The notes under the pieces: generated by a model
What the model saw: the letters and a program-made list of their open reading frames with translations, nothing else
What the model was told of the DNA's origin: nothing
The model's database searches: none
Program-made: the position numbers and the translations under genes
Shown: positions 26,207-34,353 of the stretch, piece after piece
Numbering within the stretch: the first letter of the stretch is position 1
How the letters are laid out: each line of letters begins with the position of its first letter
Source: Crossiella sp. S99.2
Lineage (GTDB): Bacteria > Actinomycetota > Actinomycetes > Mycobacteriales > Pseudonocardiaceae
Direction: 5' to 3'
Length of the DNA: 64,000 nt
NCBI RefSeq assembly: GCF_023094165.1
Contig: NZ_JALMDK010000019.1
Coordinates: forward strand, 1 to 64,000

Positions 26207-27783
26207 CCGCCCACCACCCCGAGCTGGCGTCCGGCCGGCGCGACGCCCTCGGGCGGATCGGGAACGTGCACGTGGTCACCAGTGCGCATGCTGAGGCCCG
26301 CCGTCGAGTTGGCCCAAGTGGTACGCCCAGTTAGGCCAACTATGCGTACGACTTTGGCCAACTCGACGTTTGCGGGGTTTCCTGGCAGCTTCGGCACCCG
26401 GAGGCAGGTGCGGGGCAGCAGGGCCGGTGGCAGCACACCGTCGAGCAACGCGTGCAGTTCCCGGATCCGCGCCTTGGCCACCCTGCCGGTCTCGCCGTTG
26501 GCGGGCACCAGGAAGGCGAGCAGGCGGGTGCCGCTGGCATCCGGTCCCAGCACGGCCTGTGCCACCAGTGGATGCCGTTCCAGCAGCCGGGCCAGCGCCT
26601 CGGGGGCTACCTGGTGTCCCAGTACTGTCAGCTGTTCGTCCACCTGGCCGGTGCACACCAGGTCCCCGTTGTCGTCGAGGTGGCCCAGCGTGCCGGTGCG
26701 GTAGCGGCGCACGCCGTTCTCCAGGTGGAACCGGTCCGGGTTCGGGGGATCGCCGAGGTGGCCCAGTCCGACGAACTCACCGCTGAGCCACACCTCGCCG
26801 TCGCGGATGCTCAGCTCCACCCCGGGCAGGGGTGTGCCCAGTGGCACTTCGGTTGCCGAGCCGGTCAACTGTCCACTGTGGACGGTGTTGGTGACGGTGG
26901 TCTCGGCCATCCCGTACACGTGGTGCACTGCGGCCAGACCCCGGTGCTGCCAGTCGCGGTAGGCGCCGGGGTCCAGGCGCTCGCCGCGGACGAGAACCGC
27001 GCGCAGCCGCGGCGCGGTGCGCAGCTCGTGCCTGCGCAGCCAGCGGGCGTACGCCAGCCAGGACCGGGTGGACAGCTCTGCCACCGTGGCGCCGGTGTGC
27101 TCGATGAGGTGGTGCAGCTCTGGCACGTCCAGTGCGGTGAAGTCCTTGCGGCACACCACCGAACCACCCGCGGCGAGCACCGGCAGCACCTCCTCCAGGA
27201 CCACGTCGGCGGCAGGGGAGCCCAACTGGAGCCACCGGTCGGCCGGGCCCAGCCCGAGCCGTCCCGCCACCCCGCCCGCGAACAACGCCAGCGAGCGCCG
27301 GGCGATCGCCGTGCCGGTGCGGCCGGAAGTGAAGTGCGCGTAGGCGATCTGGTCGCCGCTGGTGAGCCGGTGCCGCCAGGCGAAGGGCGCATCCGCCAGG
27401 ACACCCAGGTCCAGCCGCACGCCCTGGATGACCGCGGGTCCGGCCAGCAGCACGTCGTAGCCGAGCACCGCGAGCAGGTCTGCCCGGTCCGCTGGCGGGA
27501 GCGCGGGGTCCAGCACGGTGCAGGCCGCCCCGCACTTGAGCACGGCCAGCAGGCCCAGCACGAGGTCGGCCGCCGAGCAGACCTCCAGTGCCACAAAGCT
27601 TCCCGGCCGGGCGCCGCGGTGGGCCAGTTCGGCCGCCCAGGCGTCGGTGATCTCCTCGGCGCGTGCATAGGTGATGGTGCCGCTGTCGTGGCGCAGGGCG
27701 GGGGAGCGCGGGTGGTCGCGGACCGCGTCGGCCCACAGCCCGAGCAGGTCGGCGGGCACGGGTGGTGCGGGTGCAGCGGGCAT
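26203..27783 (-). CDS. AMP-forming adenylating enzyme with degenerate core motifs and altered 3' end
   Basis: This 526-residue protein of the AMP-binding/NRPS A-domain class has recognisable cores: TYARAEEI (A2), YAHFTSGRTGTAIARR (A3, where the usual PKG is missing), VYGMAETTVTN (A5), GEVWLSGEFVG (A6), RYRTGTLGHLDDNGDL (A7) and GQVDEQLTVLGHQVAPEAL (A8). At A10, where LPxTxNGKxDR is expected, the sequence is LPGNPANVELAK, so the catalytic Lys is displaced or lost. A REP-like palindrome covers this very spot and supplies about 22 codons. No carrier domain follows. Earlier genes suggest it activates a (beta-)amino acid, but the substrate code is not readable. Activity after the 3' change is uncertain. 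Confidence 0.8.
   Translation of the reverse strand: MPAAPAPPVPADLLGLWADAVRDHPRSPALRHDSGTITYARAEEITDAWAAELAHRGARPGSFVALEVCSAADLVLGLLAVLKCGAACTVLDPALPPADRADLLAVLGYDVLLAGPAVIQGVRLDLGVLADAPFAWRHRLTSGDQIAYAHFTSGRTGTAIARRSLALFAGGVAGRLGLGPADRWLQLGSPAADVVLEEVLPVLAAGGSVVCRKDFTALDVPELHHLIEHTGATVAELSTRSWLAYARWLRRHELRTAPRLRAVLVRGERLDPGAYRDWQHRGLAAVHHVYGMAETTVTNTVHSGQLTGSATEVPLGTPLPGVELSIRDGEVWLSGEFVGLGHLGDPPNPDRFHLENGVRRYRTGTLGHLDDNGDLVCTGQVDEQLTVLGHQVAPEALARLLERHPLVAQAVLGPDASGTRLLAFLVPANGETGRVAKARIRELHALLDGVLPPALLPRTCLRVPKLPGNPANVELAKVVRIVGLTGRTTWANSTAGLSMRTGDHVHVPDPPEGVAPAGRQLGVVGG
26302..26368. repeat. REP-like palindrome inside the adenylating-enzyme gene
   Basis: Arms 26302-26326 and 26344-26368 pair at 23 of 25 positions around a 17-nt loop. 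The outer 13 bp (CGTCGAGTTGGCC and its complement) are perfect. The element contains GTTGGCCCAAGTGGTACG at 26309-26326, also found at 34271 (two S changes) and 34315. It lies in frame within the last quarter of the gene and encodes the unusual segment VELAKVVRIVGLTGRTTWA. Confidence 0.75.
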
Positions 27784-27819
27784 GGCGGGCCTACGGTCTT
27801 TCTCGGGGCCGGGTACTGG

Positions 27820-29184
27820 TCAGGCGGAAGTCGGACGGGGGTGATGGTCGAGCCACCACTGCCTGCCCGACTCCGGTAACGAGTCGATCGGGTCGTAGTA
27901 CCGGTGGCCGCGGTCCTCGGCGCCCTCGTCCCGCTGCAGCGGCGTGCGGTGGGTCCTGGTCCAGCGGGTGATGCCCCGCTCGCGGTCGTAGTCCTCGTAC
28001 CGCTCGACGCCGCGCTTGCCCAGCAACGGCACGTCGCACACGATCTGCGGGGTGGCGAATCGGGGCAGGTAACCCAGAATCTGCCGCTGCAACTCCTGCG
28101 CGCGGCTGACCGGCACGCGCCAGTGCTCGACGCCGGGAATCAGGTCACAGAGGTAGAACTGGCTGGGCTGGACCATCGCGTGATCGCACAGCGTGAAGCA
28201 CAGCTCCAGCAGCCCGGCCCGGCTGTCGTTGATCCCGCGCAACAACACGCCCTGGTTGCGCACATCCCGCAGCCCGGCCGCCAGCAGCCCCCGGGTGGTC
28301 TCGGCGACCATCGGCGTGATCTGCTGCGCGGCGTTCGCGCGGGTGTGCATGGCCAGCCGCACCCCGCGCCGCCGGGCCAGGCCGGCGATCCTGGCCAGAT
28401 CCGCCAGCACCGCGGGTGCGCCCCACTGTTGCGGCAGGCTGATCACCGCCCGGCTGGCCAGTCCGATGTCGCGGATGTGCTCGATCTCCAGCAGCCGGGT
28501 CAGGAACCTGGACAGCCGCGGCCACGGCACGTCGGCCAGGTCGCTGCCGGCGACTACGACGTCGCGGATGCGCCGGTGCGCGCGCAGGTACGCCAGGATG
28601 TGCTCGTGCGCGGTGCAGGTGCCCATCGGGTCCGTCCGCGTGCAGTGCCCGTTGTGCCGGGAGCAGGTGGAGAGCAGTTCCACCAGAACCTTGGCCGCGA
28701 AGCGGTGGGTCAGGCCCTCGACCACCCGCTGGTCCTGCTCGTGCAGGGGGTCGCGGCTGGCCAAGGGATGGGAGGGCCACTGCCGCAGGCGATCGCTGCG
28801 CACCGGCAGGATGTACCGGCGGACCGGGTCGGCGTAGAACGCGTCGGTGAGCCAGCCCGCGGCGCCCGGTTCGACCTCGGGGGCCACGGTGTTGAGCTGC
28901 TGGGGCGAGAGCGGGGTGTCCCAGGTGCCGCGGTGTTTCCGGTCGTCGGCCCAGTCGCGGTAGAAGCCGTCGGGCAGGGCGTCACCGACCAGCGCGCGCA
29001 GCTGACGCGCGTTCCGCACGCTGTGCGCGCGTTGCCACCGGGCCGCGCGCCACTGTGCGGGCGTCACCTCGCGCCAGCCGGGGAAGCGCCGCCAGTCGGG
29101 CTCGCGGAGTTCCCGGCGGCGATACCGGTAGGGCTCCTCCTGCCCGCTCGCGGCAGCAGCCGACCCGGCAAGACCTGTTTCCAT
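27820..29184 (-). CDS. KamA-like radical SAM / PLP aminomutase homologue with altered cluster motif
   Basis: This 454-residue protein aligns over most of its length with lysine 2,3-aminomutases: RRYILPVRSD, RIRDVVVAGSDLADVPWPRL, EHIRDIGLASRAVISLPQQW, MHTRANAAQQITPMVAETT, NQGVLLRGINDS and QFYLCDLIPGVEHWRVP. The PLP-binding lysine appears as Lys390 in PLLGKRG. The cluster motif, normally CX3CX2C (CSxYCRHC in this family), reads C174-SRH-N178-GH-C181, so the middle Cys is Asn; another Cys lies at 190. GGD of the SAM site is GSD. The C-terminal tail is extended. It heads the six-gene operon and would be expected to make or bind a beta-amino acid, but whether it holds a 4Fe-4S cluster is open. Confidence 0.85.
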   Translation of the reverse strand: METGLAGSAAAASGQEEPYRYRRRELREPDWRRFPGWREVTPAQWRAARWQRAHSVRNARQLRALVGDALPDGFYRDWADDRKHRGTWDTPLSPQQLNTVAPEVEPGAAGWLTDAFYADPVRRYILPVRSDRLRQWPSHPLASRDPLHEQDQRVVEGLTHRFAAKVLVELLSTCSRHNGHCTRTDPMGTCTAHEHILAYLRAHRRIRDVVVAGSDLADVPWPRLSRFLTRLLEIEHIRDIGLASRAVISLPQQWGAPAVLADLARIAGLARRRGVRLAMHTRANAAQQITPMVAETTRGLLAAGLRDVRNQGVLLRGINDSRAGLLELCFTLCDHAMVQPSQFYLCDLIPGVEHWRVPVSRAQELQRQILGYLPRFATPQIVCDVPLLGKRGVERYEDYDRERGITRWTRTHRTPLQRDEGAEDRGHRYYDPIDSLPESGRQWWLDHHPRPTSA

Positions 29185-29253
29185 GAGTTCCAGGGGTCCT
29201 TTGGTTGGGAGAAAGGAGAATGCGCGCGGACGGTCCTGGCGATCTCCGGCGGG

Positions 29254-30693
29254 TCAGCCCAGCTGCTGGACGTAGGTCTTGTCCTCCTGGAACTGGCTCA
29301 GCCCGCGGAGACCGTTGAGCCTGCCCAGGCCGCTCTGCCCGAAGCCGCCCTCCTCGAACTGGTCCGCGACAATGGCCCAGCTGTTGGTCCACACGGTGCC
29401 CGCGCGCAGTTCGCGGCCGACTCGCAACGGCCGGTCGACATCGCGTGACCAGACCGAGGCGGCCAGTCCGTACTCGGTGGCGTTGGCCCGCCGGACGGCC
29501 TCCGCCTCGGTGTCGAAGACCTCGAAGGTGGCCACCGGCCCGAAGATCTCCTGCTGTACCAAGGGAGAGTCGGTGTCGGCGACCTCGATCAGCGACGGCC
29601 GGAAGTAGGCGCTGTGCCCGGCGTCCTGGGGCAGCCCGCCGCGTACGAGCACGGTCGCGTGGCCGGCCGCCGCGGCGACCAGATCGTCGACCCGGCGCGC
29701 GCTCGCGGTGTCGGTCATCGGCCCCATCTCGCTGGTCTCGTCATCGCCAGGGCCGACCTTCACCGCTTCCAGCGAACTGGACAGCCGGGCCCGCAGCTCG
29801 TCGGCGATGCCCCGCTGGGCCAGCACCCGGCTCCCGGTCATGCAGAACTGCCCGCTGAAGGTGGTCACCGCCTTGGTCAGCACCGGCACCACCGCGTCCA
29901 GGTCGGCGTCGTCGAAGACGATCATCGGGGTCTTGCCGCCGAGTTCCAGCGACAGCCGCTTGAGGGTGCCCGCAGCGCCGGCCATGATGGCCCGTCCGAC
30001 CGTGGTGCTGCCGGTGTAGCTGAGCGCGTCGACCTCCGGCGAGGACACCAGGAACCGGGCGACCGCGTCGCCGGACTCGGTGAGCGAGTTGAGCACGCCG
30101 GCGGGCAGACTGTCGATATCGGCCAGCACCTGGTGCAGCAGACCGTTGACCAGCCCGGTCCGGCCGGGCAGTTTCATCACCACGGTGCAGCCGGCCGCCA
30201 GCGCCGGGGCGAAGGAGCGCACGGACAGCACGACCGGCGAGTTCCACGGCACGATCACGCCCGCCACCCCGATCGGCTCCGGCACGGTGCGGATGTGCAG
30301 TCCCGGCGCGACCTCGGCGGCCCGCCCGCCCTCGCTGAGCGCCAGCGCCGCGTAGTAGCGCAGTTTGGGCGCGGTCAGGCTGAGTTCGAACCCGGCCTCG
30401 CCGAGGATCTTGCCGTTCTCCCTGGCCAGCAGGCGGACGAACTCGTCGGTGCGCCGCTCGATCGCGTCGGCGATGTCGGTGAGCACCCGGTGCCGCAGCC
30501 GCCGGTCACGGGACCAGGTGGTCTCCTGGAAGGCAGCGCGGGCCACCGCGACGGCCTCGCGGGCCTGGGCCTGATCAGCGTCGGCGTAGCTGCCGAGCAC
30601 ACTGCCGTCGGCCGGGCTGATCGAGGTCGTCACCCGCGAGGAGCTGACGAGTCTGCCGCCGAGCAGTTGCTGCCCGGTGGGGAGATCGGACAT
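29254..30693 (-). CDS. NAD(P)-dependent aldehyde dehydrogenase
   Basis: This 479-residue protein is a standard ALDH: VPWNSPVVLSVRSFAPALAAG (cofactor loop), YTGSTTVGRAI, the catalytic Glu in LELGGKTP and the nucleophilic Cys in SGQFCMTGSR, followed by QEIFGPVATFEVF. It belongs to the aromatic/betaine-aldehyde group by length and motif. It is downstream of the gentisate genes on the same strand (36 bp after the isomerase stop), so it likely oxidises an aromatic aldehyde that feeds gentisate, such as a hydroxybenzaldehyde. Seventy base pairs separate it from the KamA-like gene, so the two operons may be distinct. Substrate is inferred. Confidence 0.9.
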   Translation of the reverse strand: MSDLPTGQQLLGGRLVSSSRVTTSISPADGSVLGSYADADQAQAREAVAVARAAFQETTWSRDRRLRHRVLTDIADAIERRTDEFVRLLARENGKILGEAGFELSLTAPKLRYYAALALSEGGRAAEVAPGLHIRTVPEPIGVAGVIVPWNSPVVLSVRSFAPALAAGCTVVMKLPGRTGLVNGLLHQVLADIDSLPAGVLNSLTESGDAVARFLVSSPEVDALSYTGSTTVGRAIMAGAAGTLKRLSLELGGKTPMIVFDDADLDAVVPVLTKAVTTFSGQFCMTGSRVLAQRGIADELRARLSSSLEAVKVGPGDDETSEMGPMTDTASARRVDDLVAAAAGHATVLVRGGLPQDAGHSAYFRPSLIEVADTDSPLVQQEIFGPVATFEVFDTEAEAVRRANATEYGLAASVWSRDVDRPLRVGRELRAGTVWTNSWAIVADQFEEGGFGQSGLGRLNGLRGLSQFQEDKTYVQQLG

Positions 30694-30729
30694 GGGCGAC
30701 TCCTTATGCTTACGGGGACTGGGAAACAG

Positions 30730-31452
30730 CTACAGCCACGGGCCGAGGTCGGGCAGGGGCTCGCCGGTGGCCGACCGGACTTCGCGGACACCGCGTCCGG
30801 TCAGCCACCGGGCGAGGTCAGCGGCGCGGCCCAGCACCCGGATCGGGGTTCCGGGCGCCTCGATGATCCACTCCTCGTCGCGATCGAGAGGTGCGAGGAC
30901 CAGCGCGGGCGACTGCTCGCGCCGCCGCCGGGTCTGGACCACGTCGATGATCAACGCGTCCAGCAGGTCGGCGGGGAAGTCGGGAAAGTCCGCGCCTGCT
31001 TGCAGATCGACGGCGTGCACCCACACCTCGCGGGCGCGCAGCCAGGGGATCGTGCCGGCCGGCACCGCGCGGCCCTGAGCGGTCACCACGGTGACCTCCC
31101 ACTCCGCCGGCTCCAGCAGGTGCAGGGCGACGTTGAGCCGGAACTGCTCGGTGCGCACCAGTTCGCGCAGCTCGGGCACTGGCAGCAGGGCCCCGTGCGC
31201 GATCTCGGCGGCTCGGGCCGACTCGTCGGCGTACATCGGGGTGGCTTCCCCGGAGGCCGCCCAGTGCACCAGCCTGCCCAGCGCCCGCGCGTTGAAACCC
31301 ACGTGCGCGAGCACATGCCTGCGGGTCCAGCCCGCCAGCCCGGAGGGTTCGTCGAGTTGCTTGTCCGACAGCATATTCAGCCACTGCGCGAGGTAGACGT
31401 ACCCCTCGTCCATCCACGCTTGCCATTGGGCCTGGTCGGTGGTGGCGCTCAC
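30730..31452 (-). CDS. Mycothiol-dependent maleylpyruvate isomerase family protein
   Basis: This 240-residue DinB-fold protein is a member of the MDMPI family: LSGLAGWTRRHVLAHVGFNARALGRL carries the metal-site His pattern, and AREVWVHAVDLQAG the third His. A C-terminal domain starts near residue 165. The enzyme isomerises maleylpyruvate to fumarylpyruvate with mycothiol. It lies between an FAH-type hydrolase and an aldehyde dehydrogenase, downstream of gentisate dioxygenase, exactly the pathway order. The GTG start overlaps the hydrolase stop (GTGA). It could in principle also serve the homogentisate route, where no isomerase is evident. Confidence 0.9.
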   Translation of the reverse strand: MSATTDQAQWQAWMDEGYVYLAQWLNMLSDKQLDEPSGLAGWTRRHVLAHVGFNARALGRLVHWAASGEATPMYADESARAAEIAHGALLPVPELRELVRTEQFRLNVALHLLEPAEWEVTVVTAQGRAVPAGTIPWLRAREVWVHAVDLQAGADFPDFPADLLDALIIDVVQTRRRREQSPALVLAPLDRDEEWIIEAPGTPIRVLGRAADLARWLTGRGVREVRSATGEPLPDLGPWL

Positions 31453-32282
31453 CGCGCGACCGCCGGCGCGCGCACCGTGTTGACCAGCTCGCCGACCCCG
31501 TAGATCCGGGTGACGAGCTGCTGCCCGCCGTGCAGGTAACGCTTGGGGGAGCGGGCGTGCCCGACGCCGCCCGTGGTGCCGGTGACGATCACATCACCCG
31601 GGCTGAGGGTGAGGATGGTGGAGATGTAGCTGACCAGTTCGACCGGGCCGAACACCAGATCGCTGATCCGCGAGGCCTGCACCACCTCGCCGTCGACCTC
31701 GCACACGATCAGCGCGTCGGGGGCCACCTCGTCGGTGGTCACCAGGTGCGGCCCGAACGGGGTGGTCGCCTCGAATGTCTTGCCCTGCAACCATTCGGTG
31801 GTGCGGTACTGCCAGTCCCGCATGGTCACGTCGTTGATCACCGCGTACCCGGCGATCGCCGCCGACGCCTCCTCCGGGTCGGCGCGGCGCACCGGCCGGC
31901 CGATCACCACGGCCAGCTCCGCCTCCCAGTCGACCGCCTCGGACTCGGCAGGTAGCACCAGGTCGTCGTACGGCCCGATCAGCGCCTCGGCGAACTTCGC
32001 GAACAACGTCGGGTGGGCCGGTAGCGCGCGCCCCATCTCCTGGATGTGGGTGCGGTAGTTCAGGCCGACGCATACGATCTTGCCGGGCCGCGGCACGACC
32101 GGCGCGTAGTCCAGTCCGCCCACCGGGTGCCGTGGGCCGTCGGCGGTGGCGGCCCGCGCCCGCCACCGCGGGTCGGCCAGCAGCGCGCCCACGTCCGGTG
32201 CGCCGTCGACCTCGATCGCGGTGTCCCGGTCCACCCGGACCGCCGCCGTGCCAACGGTTGTGCGGATCGTCGCGAGTCTCAT
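31449..32282 (-). CDS. FAH-family hydrolase, probable fumarylpyruvate hydrolase
   Basis: This 277-residue protein of the fumarylacetoacetate hydrolase superfamily shows KIVCVGLNYRTHIQEMG, the metal ligands in VDWEAELAVVIGR, NDVTMRDWQ, KTFEATTPFGPHLV and LSPGDVIVTGTTGGVG. In a gentisate operon it should split fumarylpyruvate into fumarate and pyruvate. The ATG at 32282 overlaps the gentisate dioxygenase stop (ATGA), which fixes the start; the longer frame upstream is not coding. Confidence 0.92.
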   Translation of the reverse strand: MRLATIRTTVGTAAVRVDRDTAIEVDGAPDVGALLADPRWRARAATADGPRHPVGGLDYAPVVPRPGKIVCVGLNYRTHIQEMGRALPAHPTLFAKFAEALIGPYDDLVLPAESEAVDWEAELAVVIGRPVRRADPEEASAAIAGYAVINDVTMRDWQYRTTEWLQGKTFEATTPFGPHLVTTDEVAPDALIVCEVDGEVVQASRISDLVFGPVELVSYISTILTLSPGDVIVTGTTGGVGHARSPKRYLHGGQQLVTRIYGVGELVNTVRAPAVAR

Positions 32283-33436
32283 CGGTCGCCTCCCCTGTCG
32301 ACGGCGCGCCCGGCCTGCCGCACCAGCACGCCGTCGACTTCCAGGCGATCCTGGTGCAGGGCCTCGAAAATCGGTGCGTCCCCGAACCGGAACAGGTCCA
32401 GGCCGGTCTCGGCCCGCAGCCGGTACTCGGCCCAGGACGGCACCGTCAGCAGGTCGCCGCGCTCCAGCCGGTGCGTGACGCCGTTGACGATGACCGAGCC
32501 GGTGCCGTCGAATGCCTGCCACACACTGGATCCGACCTCGCGGCGAGCGACCGTCTCGGTGCCGGGCCGCAGCCGGTGGAACTCGGCGCGGATGGTGGGC
32601 AGCACGTCCCCGCCGGTGGCCGGGTTGGTGAACCGGATCGCGGCGTGCCCCGGCTCGACGGTGGCCGGGTAACCCGCTTCCTCGACGGCCAGCTGGTCGG
32701 TCAGCGCGCGGTCGGTGTGTTCCCAGCGGTAGGCGGCCAGCGGCGAACTCGGGCGCTTACCCAGCAGTGCCACGGGTTGTAGCCCGGGGTGGGACCATAG
32801 TTGTTCGGCCCGCGAGCGGGGCGGGGTCCGCTCGTCGCTGAGCTGTTCCGGACCGAACTCGAAGAAGCCGGAGTCGGTCGCGCCGACGAACGGGATGTCC
32901 AGTCCGTCCAGCCAGGCCATCGGCTCGTCGGTGACGTTCTGGTGCCCGTGGAAGTGCCAGCCGGGCGTGAGCAGGAAGTCCCCGCGCCGCATGGCCACCG
33001 GGTCGCCGTCGACCACCGTCCACACGCCTTCGCCCTCCACCACGAACCGGAAGGCGTTCTGGGTGTGCCGGTGCTCCGGCGCCACCTCGTGCGGGCCGAG
33101 GTACTGAATGGCCGCCCACAGGGTGGGGGAGACGTGCGGCCTGCCGCCGAGCCCAGGGTTGGCCAGCGCGATTGCCCGCCGCTCGCCACCACGCCCGACC
33201 GGGACCAGCTCACCCGCGCGCTGGGCGAGCGGGTAGAGAGTTCGCCATCGCCAGACATGCGGGACGGCTCGCGGGGCGGGCTGCCGCGGGATCAGGTCGT
33301 CCACTCCAGTCCACAGTGGAACCAGGTGCTCCGCGCCGAAGGTCGCGTAGAGGTCACGCAGTTCGCGGCTGTCCTCGGGCTGGACCTGCGGCCGCGGTTC
33401 GGTCGTGTCCTGCGGTCGGGTGGCAATCTCCGGCAT
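32279..33436 (-). CDS. Gentisate 1,2-dioxygenase
   Basis: This 385-residue bicupin Fe(II) enzyme opens the ring of gentisate to maleylpyruvate. The N-terminal cupin holds EVAPEHRHTQNAFRFVVEGEG with the iron-binding histidines, and GDFLLTPGWHFHGHQN. The C-terminal cupin is marked by GSSVWQAFDGTGSVIVNG and RGDLLTVPSWAEYRL. The ATG at 33436 opens the typical N-terminus; it stands only 48 bp from the divergent IclR gene. It is the first gene of the gentisate operon. Confidence 0.92.
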   Translation of the reverse strand: MPEIATRPQDTTEPRPQVQPEDSRELRDLYATFGAEHLVPLWTGVDDLIPRQPAPRAVPHVWRWRTLYPLAQRAGELVPVGRGGERRAIALANPGLGGRPHVSPTLWAAIQYLGPHEVAPEHRHTQNAFRFVVEGEGVWTVVDGDPVAMRRGDFLLTPGWHFHGHQNVTDEPMAWLDGLDIPFVGATDSGFFEFGPEQLSDERTPPRSRAEQLWSHPGLQPVALLGKRPSSPLAAYRWEHTDRALTDQLAVEEAGYPATVEPGHAAIRFTNPATGGDVLPTIRAEFHRLRPGTETVARREVGSSVWQAFDGTGSVIVNGVTHRLERGDLLTVPSWAEYRLRAETGLDLFRFGDAPIFEALHQDRLEVDGVLVRQAGRAVDRGGDR

Positions 33437-33465
33437 AACGCCAACCGTAGGACATGTTCCAGAGT

Positions 33466-33483
33466 GCAGAAGTATGATTCTGC
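33466..33483. promoter_or_regulatory. Inverted repeat between gentisate operon and its IclR gene
   Basis: GCAGAA (33466-33471) and TTCTGC (33478-33483) form a perfect 6-bp inverted repeat with a 6-bp spacer. It ends one base before the ATG of the divergent iclR gene. The whole gap is 48 bp, so a protein bound here would block iclR translation start or transcription and could affect the operon promoter. It is a reasonable IclR operator. Confidence 0.5.
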
Positions 33484-33484
33484 T

Positions 33485-34252
33485 ATGAAGAACAAGCCGC
33501 CGTACCCGCTGCAGTCCGTCGACCACGCTCTCCAGTTGCTGCAACTGCTTCGGGACAACGGCACGCTGCGGGTCAGCGAAGCGGCCGAAGAACTCGGCAC
33601 GGCCCGCTCCACCGCGCACCGGCTGCTCGCGATGCTCGTCTACCGCGATTTCGCCGTGCAGGACGAGGCCCGCAACTACCTGCCGGGGCCCGCGCTGTCC
33701 GCGCCACAGGCGATCGGCGGGCGCGTGCTGGAGTTGCGGCGCCTGCTCCGCCCGCACATGGAAACGTTGTGCGACACCCTGCAGGAGACGGTGAACCTGC
33801 TGCTGAGGGTGGGCACCGAGACCCGGTTCGTGGCCAGCGTGGAGTGCTCGCAGACACTGCGGGTGGGCGATCGCCGGGGCCTGATCCTGCCCGCCGCGAT
33901 CAGCTCCGGCGGGCGGGCGATGCTCGCGGACCTGACCCCGCAGGCCGTCGCGGAGCTGTACGCGACCACCGGCCAGGACCAGCACACCGATATGGCCAAG
34001 CTGCTCCGCCACCTCGCGGCCACCCGGCGGCGCGGCTACGCGATCAACGACCAGGAGACCGAGGCCGGGGTGAGCGCGATGGCCGTCTGCCTGCGCGACA
34101 ACGCGGGCGATGTGGTGGCCGCGCTGGCCATCGCCGTGCCCAGCGTCCGCTTCACCCGCGACCGGCAGCCGGTACTGGCCACCGCCCTGCGGGAGACCGC
34201 CGAGCGAGTAAAGACCGACCTCACCGCAACTCAACCGCCCACCGGCCGATAG
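33485..34252 (+). CDS. IclR-family regulator of the gentisate operon
   Basis: This 255-residue protein has an N-terminal winged HTH (LQSVDHALQLLQLL, then LRVSEAAEELGTARSTAHRL) and an IclR effector domain (ETRFVASVECSQTLRV, LPAAISSGGRAMLADL, GYAINDQETEAGVSAMAV). It is divergent from gentisate dioxygenase and should respond to gentisate or a precursor. The ATG at 33485 overlaps the edge of the inverted repeat and gives the normal N-terminus; the long frame upstream is antisense to the dioxygenase gene. Confidence 0.9.
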   Translation: MKNKPPYPLQSVDHALQLLQLLRDNGTLRVSEAAEELGTARSTAHRLLAMLVYRDFAVQDEARNYLPGPALSAPQAIGGRVLELRRLLRPHMETLCDTLQETVNLLLRVGTETRFVASVECSQTLRVGDRRGLILPAAISSGGRAMLADLTPQAVAELYATTGQDQHTDMAKLLRHLAATRRRGYAINDQETEAGVSAMAVCLRDNAGDVVAALAIAVPSVRFTRDRQPVLATALRETAERVKTDLTATQPPTGR

Positions 34253-34271
34253 CGCGACCCAATCCGGCGAG

Positions 34272-34324
34272 TTGGGCCAACTGGTACGCCGGTTTTGCCC
34301 AAGCGGGCGTACCAGTTGGCCCAA
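34272..34324. terminator. Perfect 19-bp hairpin between convergent genes, REP-like
   Basis: TTGGGCCAACTGGTACGCC (34272-34290) and its exact complement (34306-34324) flank a 15-nt loop. It lies 19 bp past the gentisate iclR stop and 29 bp before the rhamnosidase stop, so it can terminate both. A further copy of GTTGGSCCAASTGGTACG starts at 34315. The sequence is shared with the palindrome at 26302, so it is more than an ordinary terminator. Confidence 0.75.
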
Positions 34325-34353
34325 GTGGTACGAGAACTCCGTCGGAGCAAGGT

